Positions 1 through 8,105 of a DNA stretch of 64,000 nt are shown one piece after another. The notes below the pieces were generated by a model that saw only the letters and a list, made by a program, of their open reading frames with translations, ran no database searches and was not told the origin of the DNA. The stretch spans positions 1 through 64,000 of the forward strand of contig URPJ01000009.1 of NCBI GenBank assembly GCA_900549745.1. The letters run 5' to 3'. The number at the start of each line of letters is the position of its first letter. Within the stretch, counting starts at the first letter, position 1. A program made the translations under genes and the position numbers. This DNA comes from an uncultured Collinsella sp. Its GTDB lineage: Bacteria > Actinomycetota > Coriobacteriia > Coriobacteriales > Coriobacteriaceae.

Positions 1-100
1 ATTGACCTTCTGGTCATGCCGCCGAAGTTGAAAGGCAGATTGCCGCTCTGGCGGGTTTGCAGCGTCAACTGGTTACGCGGTTTGGTAAAACCGCGTAACC
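1..100. repeat. ~100-bp dispersed intergenic repeat, copy 1
   Basis: This stretch aligns along its length with 3231-3329. Shared blocks are GACCTTCTGGTC, GAAGTTGAA, CAGATTG, GCAGCGTC and a terminal hairpin starting GGTTACG. The terminal hairpin (71-83 with 88-100) has a 13-bp perfect stem and ends one base before the stop codon of the minus-strand SDR gene. The left side may continue beyond the window. It is either a mobile palindromic element or a shared 3' processing or termination signal. Confidence 0.7.
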
Positions 101-101
101 C

Positions 102-902
102 CTAAGGCCGCTGGCCCATGCCACCCTCGAGGGTGACAGTCTCGCCGTTCATATACTTAAAGTCGGGACCGCAAAGCTGAACGACCACGCGGCCGATCTC
201 CTTCTCGACGTCGCCGTAGTGACCAGCCGGCGGCATGTGGACGTTGGCCTTAAACGCCTCGGGATAGGCATCCTGGAAGTTCTCGAGCGCAGCGGTCCAA
301 GCAAGCGGGCAAACGATATTGACGTTGATGCCGTCCTTGCCCCACTCGTTGGCGGCAACGCGGGTCAGGCCGCGGATGCCCTCCTTGGCGGCAGCATAGC
401 TGCACTGGCCATAGTTGCCAAACAGGCCGGCACCCGAGGCAAAGTTGACCACGGAGCCCTTGGTCTCCTTCAGGTGCGGATAGGCCTTCTGCATGTACAG
501 ATAGGTAGCATACAGACCGGAGTAAATGGCCAGATTAAACTGATCCATGGTGTGATCGGCGATGGTCACGCCCGAGGCGCTGGCCTGAGCATTGTTGACG
601 ACGGCGTCGATGCGGCCAAACTCCTCAATGGCCTTGTCGATGACGTTCTGGACGACGGCTTCGTTGTCCTGACCGGCTGAAACATCGGCCTGAACAGGCA
701 GAACCTTGACACCGTACTCGGCCTCGAGAGACTCCTTGGCGGCCTCGAGCTTAGCGACGTTGCGGCCGGTGATGACGAGGTTCGCGCCCTCCTTGGCAAA
801 AGCGATATCGATGCCGTAGCCGATGGAGCCAGCGGAACCGTCCTTAAGCGTGGCCTTGCCGCCACCGGTGACGATCACGGTCTTACCAGTGAAAAGTCCC
901 AT
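102..902 (-). CDS. SDR family NAD(P)-dependent oxidoreductase
   Basis: A 266-residue short-chain dehydrogenase/reductase, a soluble Rossmann-fold NAD(P) oxidoreductase. The N-terminus has the TGGG nucleotide-binding turn with an unusually long insert before the helix, then NNA (about residue 106). The catalytic set is visible as Ser in VNFASG and YAAAK (Y-x3-K). I chose the ATG at 902 because AAAGGA lies just upstream; an ATG 15 bases further out lacks a ribosome site. The C-terminal LEGG motif is typical of classical SDRs. The substrate cannot be read from sequence. The gene stands alone, and its stop codon abuts the repeat hairpin at 71-100. Confidence 0.9.
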   Translation of the reverse strand: MGLFTGKTVIVTGGGKATLKDGSAGSIGYGIDIAFAKEGANLVITGRNVAKLEAAKESLEAEYGVKVLPVQADVSAGQDNEAVVQNVIDKAIEEFGRIDAVVNNAQASASGVTIADHTMDQFNLAIYSGLYATYLYMQKAYPHLKETKGSVVNFASGAGLFGNYGQCSYAAAKEGIRGLTRVAANEWGKDGINVNIVCPLAWTAALENFQDAYPEAFKANVHMPPAGHYGDVEKEIGRVVVQLCGPDFKYMNGETVTLEGGMGQRP

Positions 903-1196
903 ACAAAGTCCTTTCAAATCGCGACGGGCACGCCCGCCGACTGCGCGTATCCAACTTCACGCGCCAAAAGCTGAAATGCAACTTTAGCGGGTTCAAGTGA
1001 AAAATAAAGACCGCAGCAGGCGAACGGCACCACGTCGTTCGGCGAAGGGATTGTCAAGTACAAACTGGATAAAGCGGCCGAGTTATTGTTATCAGATCGA
1101 GCCATCGAACACGTTTTGAAACTTTGCTGCGGCGCGCGGGATGTCGGCGCGAGACTTTATCATAGGATGACAAACAACGATGAGGAGCACATGCCT

Positions 1197-2960
1197 ATGA
1201 CAGACGAGCTGGACCCCCAGACTCAAGAGCATATTGATGATCCCGCAGACGTCACCACAGATACTGACGCTGTGACCTGCGATGGTACCGACGTCGACGG
1301 CCCCATCTTGGACGAAAGCGCTACGGCGGAAACCCCCGAATCAGAAAACGTCGATGAGCAAAACGACGATGCGCCCGCTCAGGACGACGCCCCCGTACAG
1401 GACGACGCCCCGCAAGCAGCGGGCCCCATCGAGGTGTCTTCGGAAGAAGAGCTCGATGCCGTCATGGACTCCATGATGGATGTTGTCAAAGCGATGAAAG
1501 ACGCCGTCGCCGATGCCGATATCGATGCCGAGGAAGAGGAGGCCGCCGAGGCGGCCTCGACCTTTGTGCCCGGCGAGACTCCGGTTGCCGACCAGGGCAG
1601 CACCATGCCCTCGTTTCTGCAGCTCGAGCACCCCACGATTGGCGCCGATGCGGTCGATCCGCACGCAGCAGGCTTTTCTGTGGTCGAGGGCGGTACCGGC
1701 AATATCGCCGCGCCACAGGCTGCCGATGCGGACGCTGCCGACACCGCTCGCCCGACCGCCCCGCATTCCCCCGCCGCGAGCCGCGATCTGGGGACCGCTG
1801 TCTCGAACACTGCGAACGCCGTGGGCACCTTTATCGCCCAGGGCGCCTCGGCCATGCGCGAGATGAACGCCGCGAAAAAGGCACTTGCCGATGCCCGCGC
1901 CCACCTGGCCGAACTTGAGCAGCGCATTGCCGATCAGGCCGAGGAACTCGAGACGCGCCAGGATATCGCAGGCCGCTACGAGCAGATCGTCGCCGACCAG
2001 CGCCAGACGATTGCCACGGCCCAAAAGACTGCAGCGGCCGCCGAGATTGACCGTGATGCCCACGCCGCCAAAGCGACAGAGCTCAAGGGTCAGTTCGAAC
2101 AAATGAAGACAGAGGATGACGCGACTGAGCTCCGCCTGAAGGCCGCGCTCGACGCCGTGGAGGCCCGCGAGGCGAGCTCGCGCGAGACCGGCAACCGCCT
2201 CGTTCGACGTCTTGAGGATTCCAAGCGCATCCGCGACAAGGTGAAGGCCGAGCGAGACGCCGGCATTGCGGCCGCACAACAAACCGTCGACGCCACGCGC
2301 GCCCAGCTCGAGACGCTGCGTCATGAGTATGCCGAGCTGCAACGCAATCCCTCGGCAAATCCCGCCAACTATACGGTGCGCACCAGCGAGCTCTCGATGC
2401 AGATCTCCGACACGGCAGATGCCCTGCGTAAAGCCGAAGAAGATGTCCCGCGCATCACCGCCGACCTTGAGCACTCACTTGCCGCAGCCGAGCAGGCCGT
2501 CGAGCAGGCGCAAGCCCCCATCGCCGACGCCAAGCGAGCCCATCAGGCCGTGACGGCAGAGGCCGATGCCGCGCGCGACGAGCTGCAGACCGCAAAAACC
2601 GCCGCCGCAACGCGCCAGCGCGAACTGCGCGAGAAGATCGCCGCCGAGGACAAGGCACGCCGCGACCAAGAGCAGAGTATCGCCAACGCCCAAGCAGATG
2701 CCGCACATGCGCAGTCGATCATCGAACAGGCGACCGAGGTACACGACCACCCAGAGATCACTGAGTCGCTTGCAGGATCCTTGGCCCGAGACAAAGCCGA
2801 ACACGCCGAGACCGAGCGAGAAGTCGCCCAGCTCGAGGCCACCGAGGACGCGGTGCGCGAGCGTACCCGCGACTCACGCATCAAATTCACCGGCGCCATC
2901 GTCTGCATCGTCGCCACAATCCTGGTGATCATCCTAGTCTGGCTGTTCGCAAGCAAGTAA
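1197..2960 (+). CDS. Tail-anchored coiled-coil protein, unknown function
   Basis: About 587 residues with no recognised enzyme domain. The first ~150 residues are very acidic and Asp/Glu/Pro-rich, likely disordered. The middle (about 220-550) is Ala/Glu/Gln/Arg-rich with long heptad-like stretches typical of coiled coil. The last ~25 residues form one hydrophobic helix (GAIVCIVATILVIILVWLF) followed by a short basic end, so the protein is probably tail-anchored with the coiled coil in the cytoplasm. The start is chosen at 1197 from GAGGAG nine bases upstream; in-frame ATGs at 1167 and 1191 are alternatives. It is divergent from the SDR gene. A role in envelope or chromosome organisation is possible but only a guess. 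Confidence 0.75.
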   Translation: MTDELDPQTQEHIDDPADVTTDTDAVTCDGTDVDGPILDESATAETPESENVDEQNDDAPAQDDAPVQDDAPQAAGPIEVSSEEELDAVMDSMMDVVKAMKDAVADADIDAEEEEAAEAASTFVPGETPVADQGSTMPSFLQLEHPTIGADAVDPHAAGFSVVEGGTGNIAAPQAADADAADTARPTAPHSPAASRDLGTAVSNTANAVGTFIAQGASAMREMNAAKKALADARAHLAELEQRIADQAEELETRQDIAGRYEQIVADQRQTIATAQKTAAAAEIDRDAHAAKATELKGQFEQMKTEDDATELRLKAALDAVEAREASSRETGNRLVRRLEDSKRIRDKVKAERDAGIAAAQQTVDATRAQLETLRHEYAELQRNPSANPANYTVRTSELSMQISDTADALRKAEEDVPRITADLEHSLAAAEQAVEQAQAPIADAKRAHQAVTAEADAARDELQTAKTAAATRQRELREKIAAEDKARRDQEQSIANAQADAAHAQSIIEQATEVHDHPEITESLAGSLARDKAEHAETEREVAQLEATEDAVRERTRDSRIKFTGAIVCIVATILVIILVWLFASK

Positions 2961-2987
2961 ACCAGCTGCCAAAAAACGCTCAACGCA

Positions 2988-3053
2988 GTTGCGGTGAGAT
3001 AGTTCCTGTTTAGCCCCAAAAAGGCCAATTCAAGAACTATCTCACCGCAACTT
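2988..3053. repeat. Palindromic repeat, TTGCGGTG family, copy 1
   Basis: Perfect 19-base inverted arms at 2988-3006 and 3035-3053 (core TTGCGGTGAGATAG), separated by 28 bases. Related palindromes with the same core lie at 48353-48415 and 59419-59481. It lies 28 bases after the stop of the coiled-coil gene and could form a strong transcript hairpin. Confidence 0.85.
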
Positions 3054-3103
3054 ATTTAGATCGACGCAAGGCAACCTACCCCTCTTGCACCAATCTCTTG
3101 GAC

Positions 3104-3156
3104 ATAAGGAGTGTCCCCAGGTGCCGGCACAAAAGGAACGTCCCCAAGTGCCAACA
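3104..3156. repeat. REP-like GTCCCC/GTGCCGGCAC element
   Basis: Contains the perfect 10-base palindrome GTGCCGGCAC (3121-3130) between two copies of GTCCCCA.GTGCC (3113 and 3140). The layout resembles repetitive extragenic palindromes moved by Y1/RAYT transposases in many bacteria. No transposase gene lies in the window. The rest of the gap 2961-3328 holds only this element and its two neighbouring repeats. Confidence 0.5.
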
Positions 3157-3230
3157 ATGGCAACGCCGGTGTTTTGGCAACGACAGCGAGCGGGTCGCAT
3201 TTGAGACAAGGTGACGTGAAACGAAAGGGC

Positions 3231-3329
3231 GCTGACCTTCTGGTCGCGCCCTTGAAGTTGAACGTCAGATTGTCCAAATGCGGCCCGCGCAGCGTCGACC
3301 GGTTACGGCGTTTGTAAAACGCCGTAACC
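3231..3329. repeat. ~100-bp dispersed intergenic repeat, copy 2
   Basis: Second copy of the element at 1-100, in the same orientation. It begins with GACCTTCTGGTC, itself inside a longer hairpin (GGGCGCTGACC paired with GGTCGCGCCC), and ends with a 13-bp hairpin (3301-3313 with 3317-3329). The final base of that hairpin is part of the stop codon of queA, just as copy 1 abuts the stop of the SDR gene. Confidence 0.7.
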
Positions 3330-4546
3330 TACAAGATGAGCATCGCGTCGCCGAAGCTGAAGAAGCGGTAACGTTCTTCGATAGCAGCAGCGTAGGCATC
3401 CATGATCTGGTCGCGGGTGGCAAGTGCGCTCACGAGCATCATGAGCGTGGAGCGCGGCACGTGGAAGTTCGTGATCAGCGCGTCTACCACGTGATAGGTC
3501 GAGCCGGGCATGAGGTAGAGCTGCGTCGTGGCGTTCTCGCGCACCACGATGTCACCGCGGCCAAGCGTGTCGGCTCCGTCCTCGCGGCCTTCAAAATAGC
3601 GCGCCGTCACGGCCGGATCGAACACCGGGGCTTCTGCGTCAAACGCGCTCTCGAGCGAGCGCACCGCGGTGGTGCCGACGGCGATCACACGATGACCCTC
3701 GGCCTTGGCCTTGTGCACGGCATCGACAACCTCCTGCGACACGTGGTAGCGCTCGGTGTGCATCACGTGCTGCGTGGGGTCGTCCTCCTCCACCAGACGG
3801 AAGGTATCGATACCCACCTCGAGCTCGACGGCGGCAAACTTGGCACCCTTGGCCTCGATAGCGGCCATGAGCTCGGGCGTAAAGTGCAGACCCGCCGTGG
3901 GAGCGGCAGCCGAGTGCTCCTCCTTCATGGCGTAGACGGTCTGGTACTTCTCGGGATCGCCCTCGTAATCGGTAATGTAGGGCGGCAGCGGCACGTGACC
4001 GGCGGCGTGAATGGCCTCGTCGAGCGTGCGCGGCTCGCCGGCGGCATTGCAGCCGGCCGGCTCAAAACGCACCAGGCGGCCGCCGCGGCTATCGGCGACA
4101 AAGTCGACAACCTCGGCCGTCAGCACCACGGGAGCCCCCTCGGGCGCATGGGCGCCACCGGCGCGATACTCAATATGAGCACCGGGCTTCAGGCGCTTGC
4201 CCGGCTTGACCAGACACTCCCAAACGTGACCCAGCGGGTCAACATCCTCGCGGCGCTTGAGCAGCAGTGTCTCGACCACGCCACCCGAGCCCGCCTTGCG
4301 ACCGATAAGACGGGCCGGCATCACGCGCGTCTTGTTGATGACGAGCACGTCGCCCGGCTCGATATAGTCGATGATGTCGCGGAAGATGCGGTGCTCAACG
4401 GTACCGCCATGCTTTAGCGGCGTTCCCGCCTGAGAGCCCTTGCGATCCACCACCAGCAATCGGCAGGAATCGCGCGGCTCGGCAGGAGCCTGGGCAATCA
4501 GTTCCTCGGGAAGGTTGTAGTCAAAATCATCGGTACGCATAGACAC
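3329..4546 (-). CDS. queA: S-adenosylmethionine:tRNA ribosyltransferase-isomerase QueA
   Basis: A 405-residue QueA homologue. It transfers and isomerises the ribosyl group of SAM onto 7-aminomethyl-7-deazaguanine at tRNA position 34 to give epoxyqueuosine. Family features include the N-terminal FDYNLPEELIAQ-type motif, SCRLLVVDR, and central TAGLHFT and GTTAVRSLES. The start is a GTG at 4546 with AAGGAG eight bases upstream; an ATG two codons downstream is too far from that site. It is the last gene of a minus-strand group with queH, which performs the next step, and a DUF3267 membrane protein. Length matches the family. Confidence 0.96.
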   Translation of the reverse strand: MSMRTDDFDYNLPEELIAQAPAEPRDSCRLLVVDRKGSQAGTPLKHGGTVEHRIFRDIIDYIEPGDVLVINKTRVMPARLIGRKAGSGGVVETLLLKRREDVDPLGHVWECLVKPGKRLKPGAHIEYRAGGAHAPEGAPVVLTAEVVDFVADSRGGRLVRFEPAGCNAAGEPRTLDEAIHAAGHVPLPPYITDYEGDPEKYQTVYAMKEEHSAAAPTAGLHFTPELMAAIEAKGAKFAAVELEVGIDTFRLVEEDDPTQHVMHTERYHVSQEVVDAVHKAKAEGHRVIAVGTTAVRSLESAFDAEAPVFDPAVTARYFEGREDGADTLGRGDIVVRENATTQLYLMPGSTYHVVDALITNFHVPRSTLMMLVSALATRDQIMDAYAAAIEERYRFFSFGDAMLIL

Positions 4547-4610
4547 GTCGGATACTCCTTATATAGCTAAAGTCCGCTCTACATCCTAGCAGGCTGACGT
4601 CCCAAATGAA

Positions 4611-5186
4611 CTACTTTTTGGCGGCTTTGCGCTCGTCGCGGATGCGGGCGCGGTCCATGGCCGCCTCGACAGCCGAGAAGCGGCAACCACAGTAGTTCTG
4701 CCGATACATGCCAAGCTCGCGCGAACGGCGTGTCGCCTCGGGGTAATACGGGCGAAAATCGCGAATCACCGGGGTGAGACCGCGGGCGGCAGCCAGACGC
4801 TCCAACACATCATTGCAGGTATCGAACAGCTGGTACGGCGAGACGGCGAGCGTCGTGCCCACAAACTCAAACCCGCGCTCCTGGGCAACGCGGCACGCCT
4901 CGGCCAAGCGCAGGGCATAGCACGCGCGACAGCGACGAGGCCGATCGGCACCCAGCGGTGCCACGCCGGTCTCCCAGCGATCGCGGTCCTCCCCTGCCTC
5001 GATGAGCTCGATGTCGCCATCGGCACACCACCGGCGCAGCTCGTCCAAGCGGCGCTGCCATTCATCGCGCGGTTGAATATTGGGGTTGGTCCAGCAAATC
5101 GTGGGCTCAAACCCCTCCTCGCGCAGCAGGCGAACCGGCTCAAGCGAGCATGGTGCACAGCACGCATGCAGCAACAACGGCTTCAT
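4611..5186 (-). CDS. queH: Epoxyqueuosine reductase QueH
   Basis: 191 residues, DUF208/QueH family, the non-homologous alternative to QueG that reduces epoxyqueuosine to queuosine in tRNA. The N-terminal LLLHACCAPC motif supplies cysteines of the metal/redox centre, with further cysteines in RRCRACYA and the C-terminal YCGCRFS. The ATG at 5186 is chosen because GAGGAG sits six bases upstream; an ATG six bases earlier overlaps that site. It lies 10 bases after the DUF3267 gene and 64 bases before queA, so the last two steps of queuosine synthesis are adjacent. Confidence 0.93.
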   Translation of the reverse strand: MKPLLLHACCAPCSLEPVRLLREEGFEPTICWTNPNIQPRDEWQRRLDELRRWCADGDIELIEAGEDRDRWETGVAPLGADRPRRCRACYALRLAEACRVAQERGFEFVGTTLAVSPYQLFDTCNDVLERLAAARGLTPVIRDFRPYYPEATRRSRELGMYRQNYCGCRFSAVEAAMDRARIRDERKAAKK

Positions 5187-5196
5187 CGACATCTCC

Positions 5197-5763
5197 TCAC
5201 CCAAAAAAGCGAACGCCAAAGGACGTATCCTCGCAGGCGACAATGCGGCGGTCGCGCAAAATGGTCCGCACGTAATACCAGTCGCCTACACAGCCCGACA
5301 AATGCAAGCCGGCCGCCAGGTAGCACAGCAGCGGATAGCCCGAAAACGCAAACCCCAGGGCAAACGCTGTCGTCACAACAACCGTCGGCGCCAGGCAAAC
5401 CGCCATGTACCGCCGGCGCAAATACACAACACCCTCGGCGCAGGCATAGATCATCGCCGTCTCGCGATTCGCCCCAAAGGTCACCTTCGCGCCCGCAGGC
5501 GCCAGCAGCTTAAAAAACACACCGTGCACCAGCTCGTGCACGGCGAACGACGCCGCAGAAATCGCAGCCAAGCCGACTATCCAGCCCACGACAGCCATCC
5601 AGCCGCCCGCGTCAGCCGCATCCAAGTCTGCAGGCCCGCCCAGCAGCATAAACACCGGCACCAGGCACACGGCAAACACCACAAGCACGGCCATCCCCCA
5701 CACGAAGCAAGCGTGCAGAAAATCCTCGTCCTCAAACGCATGTATGTTGGAAATCTCATTCAT
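5197..5763 (-). CDS. DUF3267-type membrane protein with HEXXH motif
   Basis: 188 residues with about four hydrophobic segments (roughly 20-42, 55-75, 118-138 and 142-158). HELVH at residues 76-80 is a zinc-metalloprotease HEXXH motif at the end of a membrane helix, as in DUF3267 proteins (site-2-protease-like fold). It is first in the minus-strand group with queH and queA, but nothing in the sequence ties it to queuosine. Proteolytic activity is inferred from the motif only. Confidence 0.75.
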   Translation of the reverse strand: MNEISNIHAFEDEDFLHACFVWGMAVLVVFAVCLVPVFMLLGGPADLDAADAGGWMAVVGWIVGLAAISAASFAVHELVHGVFFKLLAPAGAKVTFGANRETAMIYACAEGVVYLRRRYMAVCLAPTVVVTTAFALGFAFSGYPLLCYLAAGLHLSGCVGDWYYVRTILRDRRIVACEDTSFGVRFFG

Positions 5764-5895
5764 AGCATCTTAGGATAGCGCCCCTGCCACGTACCCGTCC
5801 GCATGTGCGATAATGTCGAACGATATGCACGAATTGACCACCGCGTCGCCGAGCCCCACGCCCGGCTGCGCTCCCACCATATGCGAAGGAGTCCC

Positions 5896-8046
5896 ATGGC
5901 ATCCAAATACTCCATGAACGACCGTCCCAGCTGGCCTCGCCGCGCCATCGTTACCGCCGGCGAGCCCTACGGCAACAAGGGCCTTCACTTTGGCCACGTC
6001 GGTGGCGTCTTTGTCCCGGCCGACTTCTTCGCCCGCTTCCTGCGCGACCGTCTGGGCCGCGAGAACGTCATCTTCACCTCGGGCACCGACTGCTATGGCT
6101 CGCCCATCATGGAGAGCTACCGCAAGCTCAAGGAGAACGAGGGCTACGACAAGTCCATCGCCGAGTATGTCGAGTCCAATCACTCCCGCCAGGCCGCGAC
6201 CCTCAACAACTACAACATCAGCTGCGATATCTACGGCGGCTCGGGCCTTGAGCCGGCTGCGCAGATTCACAACGAGGTGACCGCCGAGATTATCGAGCGT
6301 CTGCACGAACAGGGCACCATCTCCAAGCGCTCCACGCTGCAGTTCTACGACGCCAAGGCCGGCACGTTCCTCAACGGCCGCCAGGTGATCGGCCGCTGCC
6401 CCATCCAGGGCTGCAAGTCCGAGAAGGCTTATGCCGACGAGTGCGACCTGGGTCACCAGTTTGAGCCCGAGGAGCTCATCGCGCCCAAAAGCCAGCTCAC
6501 CGGCGAGGTGCCCGAGCTGCGCCCGGTCGACAACCTCTACTTCGACCTGCCGGCCTACCTCGACTTTATGAAAACCTATACCGCCAAGCTCGCCCAGAAC
6601 CCGCAGGTTCGCTCCGTGGTCTCCAAGACCATGGAAGAGTGGCTGCTGCCGGCCCAGCTCTACATCCAGAACAAGTTCCGCGAGGCCTTCGATGCCGTCG
6701 AGGATCAGCTTCCCGAGCACACCGTGCTGGAGCCCGAGGGCAACAAGAGCAGCTTTACCGTCACCTTCCCCAGCTGGAAGGAGCGCGACGATGCCCACGC
6801 GGTGCTCGCCAACGGCGGCGTGCGCTTCCGCAGCGGCAAGGCGCTCGTACCCTTCCGCATCACCGGCAACATCGACTGGGGCGTTCCGGTGCCCGAGGTC
6901 GATGGCGTCTCCGACGTCACCTGCTGGTGCTGGCCCGAGAGCCTGTGGGCTCCCATCAGCTATACGCGCACCGTGCTCGCACGCGATGCCAAGGCCGCCG
7001 GCGTGACCGAGGGCGTCGCCGCCCAGGATGCCGCCCTCATGGGCGAGCCCGCCGCCGATTCCACGCAGGTCCCCGCGCCCACCTACCAGCACAGCTCGCT
7101 CGACTGGCGCGACTGGTGGTGCTCGGATGACGCACAGATCTACCAGTTCATTGGCCAGGACAACATCTACTTCTATTGCATCGCGCAGACCGCCATGTGG
7201 GAGGCCCTGGGTTGGAACCTCACGCAGAGCACCGTCAGCGCCTGCTACCACCTGCTCTACATGGGCAAAAAGGCAAGCTCGTCCTCGCAGACTCCTCCCC
7301 CGCCGGCAGACGACCTGCTCAACCACTACACCTGCGAGCAGATGCGCGCGCATTGGCTGTCGCTCGGCCTGTCCGAGAAGCCGGTGAGCTTTAGCCCCAA
7401 GGCATACGACACGCGCGTGACCGGCAAGGACAAGGACGGCAACGAGGTGCGCGCCTGCGACGACAAGCGCGTTATCGACCCCGCCCTTAAGGAGAGCGCG
7501 CTGCTGACCGGCGTGTTCAACCGCCTGGCCCGCAGCTGCTTCTACGGCGTCGCCGTCAAGGAGGGCGACGAGAGTCCCTATCGCAACGGTTGCATCCCCG
7601 CCGGTGCCGCTTCTGACACCGTGGTCGAAGCCGCCCAGCAGGCAGCCCTCGCCTTTGAGCAGGCCATGTACAAGTTCGAGACGCACCGAGCGCTCGCTGT
7701 GTGCGACGACTACCTGCGCGCCGCCAACAAGCGCTGGAGCGATGCCTCCAAGGCCGCCAACAAGCTCGAGGGCGAGCCGGCCAACGCCGCCATGACGCAG
7801 GCCCTCGTCGACGCCTTTACCGAGCTGCGCGTAGCGACCGTGCTCATGCACGGCATCGTGCCGGCCGGCTGCGAGCTCATCTGCGAGTACTTCGACGTTG
7901 ACCCGGTCGCCTTCTTTAGCTGGGATAACATCTTTGCCTCCACGGATGAGTTTGTGGAGAGCCTGGGCGAGAAGCCCGGCGAGCACCGCGTGAAGCCGCT
8001 GCCCCCGCGCTTCGACTTCTTTAGCAAGCACGAGAGCCAGTACTAA
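5896..8046 (+). CDS. Class I (methionyl-type) tRNA synthetase-like protein with degenerate KMSKS
   Basis: 716 residues, resembling methionyl-tRNA synthetase: HFGH signature at 31-34, FTSGTDCYGSP, a zinc-knuckle-like insert (GRCPIQGC...CDLGH, about residues 170-195), and an IGQDN motif before the second signature region. The KMSKS loop is replaced by KKASSS (458-463), so the second catalytic lysine is missing. A Pro-rich stretch follows. The C-terminal half is helical, like an anticodon-binding domain. The start at 5896 is set by GAAGGAG four bases upstream. It may be a paralogue with an altered role; the genome should hold a canonical metG elsewhere. It is divergent from the DUF3267 gene. Confidence 0.85.
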   Translation: MASKYSMNDRPSWPRRAIVTAGEPYGNKGLHFGHVGGVFVPADFFARFLRDRLGRENVIFTSGTDCYGSPIMESYRKLKENEGYDKSIAEYVESNHSRQAATLNNYNISCDIYGGSGLEPAAQIHNEVTAEIIERLHEQGTISKRSTLQFYDAKAGTFLNGRQVIGRCPIQGCKSEKAYADECDLGHQFEPEELIAPKSQLTGEVPELRPVDNLYFDLPAYLDFMKTYTAKLAQNPQVRSVVSKTMEEWLLPAQLYIQNKFREAFDAVEDQLPEHTVLEPEGNKSSFTVTFPSWKERDDAHAVLANGGVRFRSGKALVPFRITGNIDWGVPVPEVDGVSDVTCWCWPESLWAPISYTRTVLARDAKAAGVTEGVAAQDAALMGEPAADSTQVPAPTYQHSSLDWRDWWCSDDAQIYQFIGQDNIYFYCIAQTAMWEALGWNLTQSTVSACYHLLYMGKKASSSSQTPPPPADDLLNHYTCEQMRAHWLSLGLSEKPVSFSPKAYDTRVTGKDKDGNEVRACDDKRVIDPALKESALLTGVFNRLARSCFYGVAVKEGDESPYRNGCIPAGAASDTVVEAAQQAALAFEQAMYKFETHRALAVCDDYLRAANKRWSDASKAANKLEGEPANAAMTQALVDAFTELRVATVLMHGIVPAGCELICEYFDVDPVAFFSWDNIFASTDEFVESLGEKPGEHRVKPLPPRFDFFSKHESQY

Positions 8047-8105
8047 AGCACGCCAGCAGCGGCGTGCCCGGAAAGTAGTCAATTTGGGACGGGAAGGAAA
8101 GACGG

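Noticed and set aside
3056..3277. 73-codon minus-strand frame over the repeat-rich gap
   Set aside because: It consists of translated palindromic repeats and has no ribosome site.
5764..5895. Possible preQ1 riboswitch before the queuosine operon
   Set aside because: The preQ1 hairpin and A-rich tail are not present; only a plausible divergent promoter region is seen.
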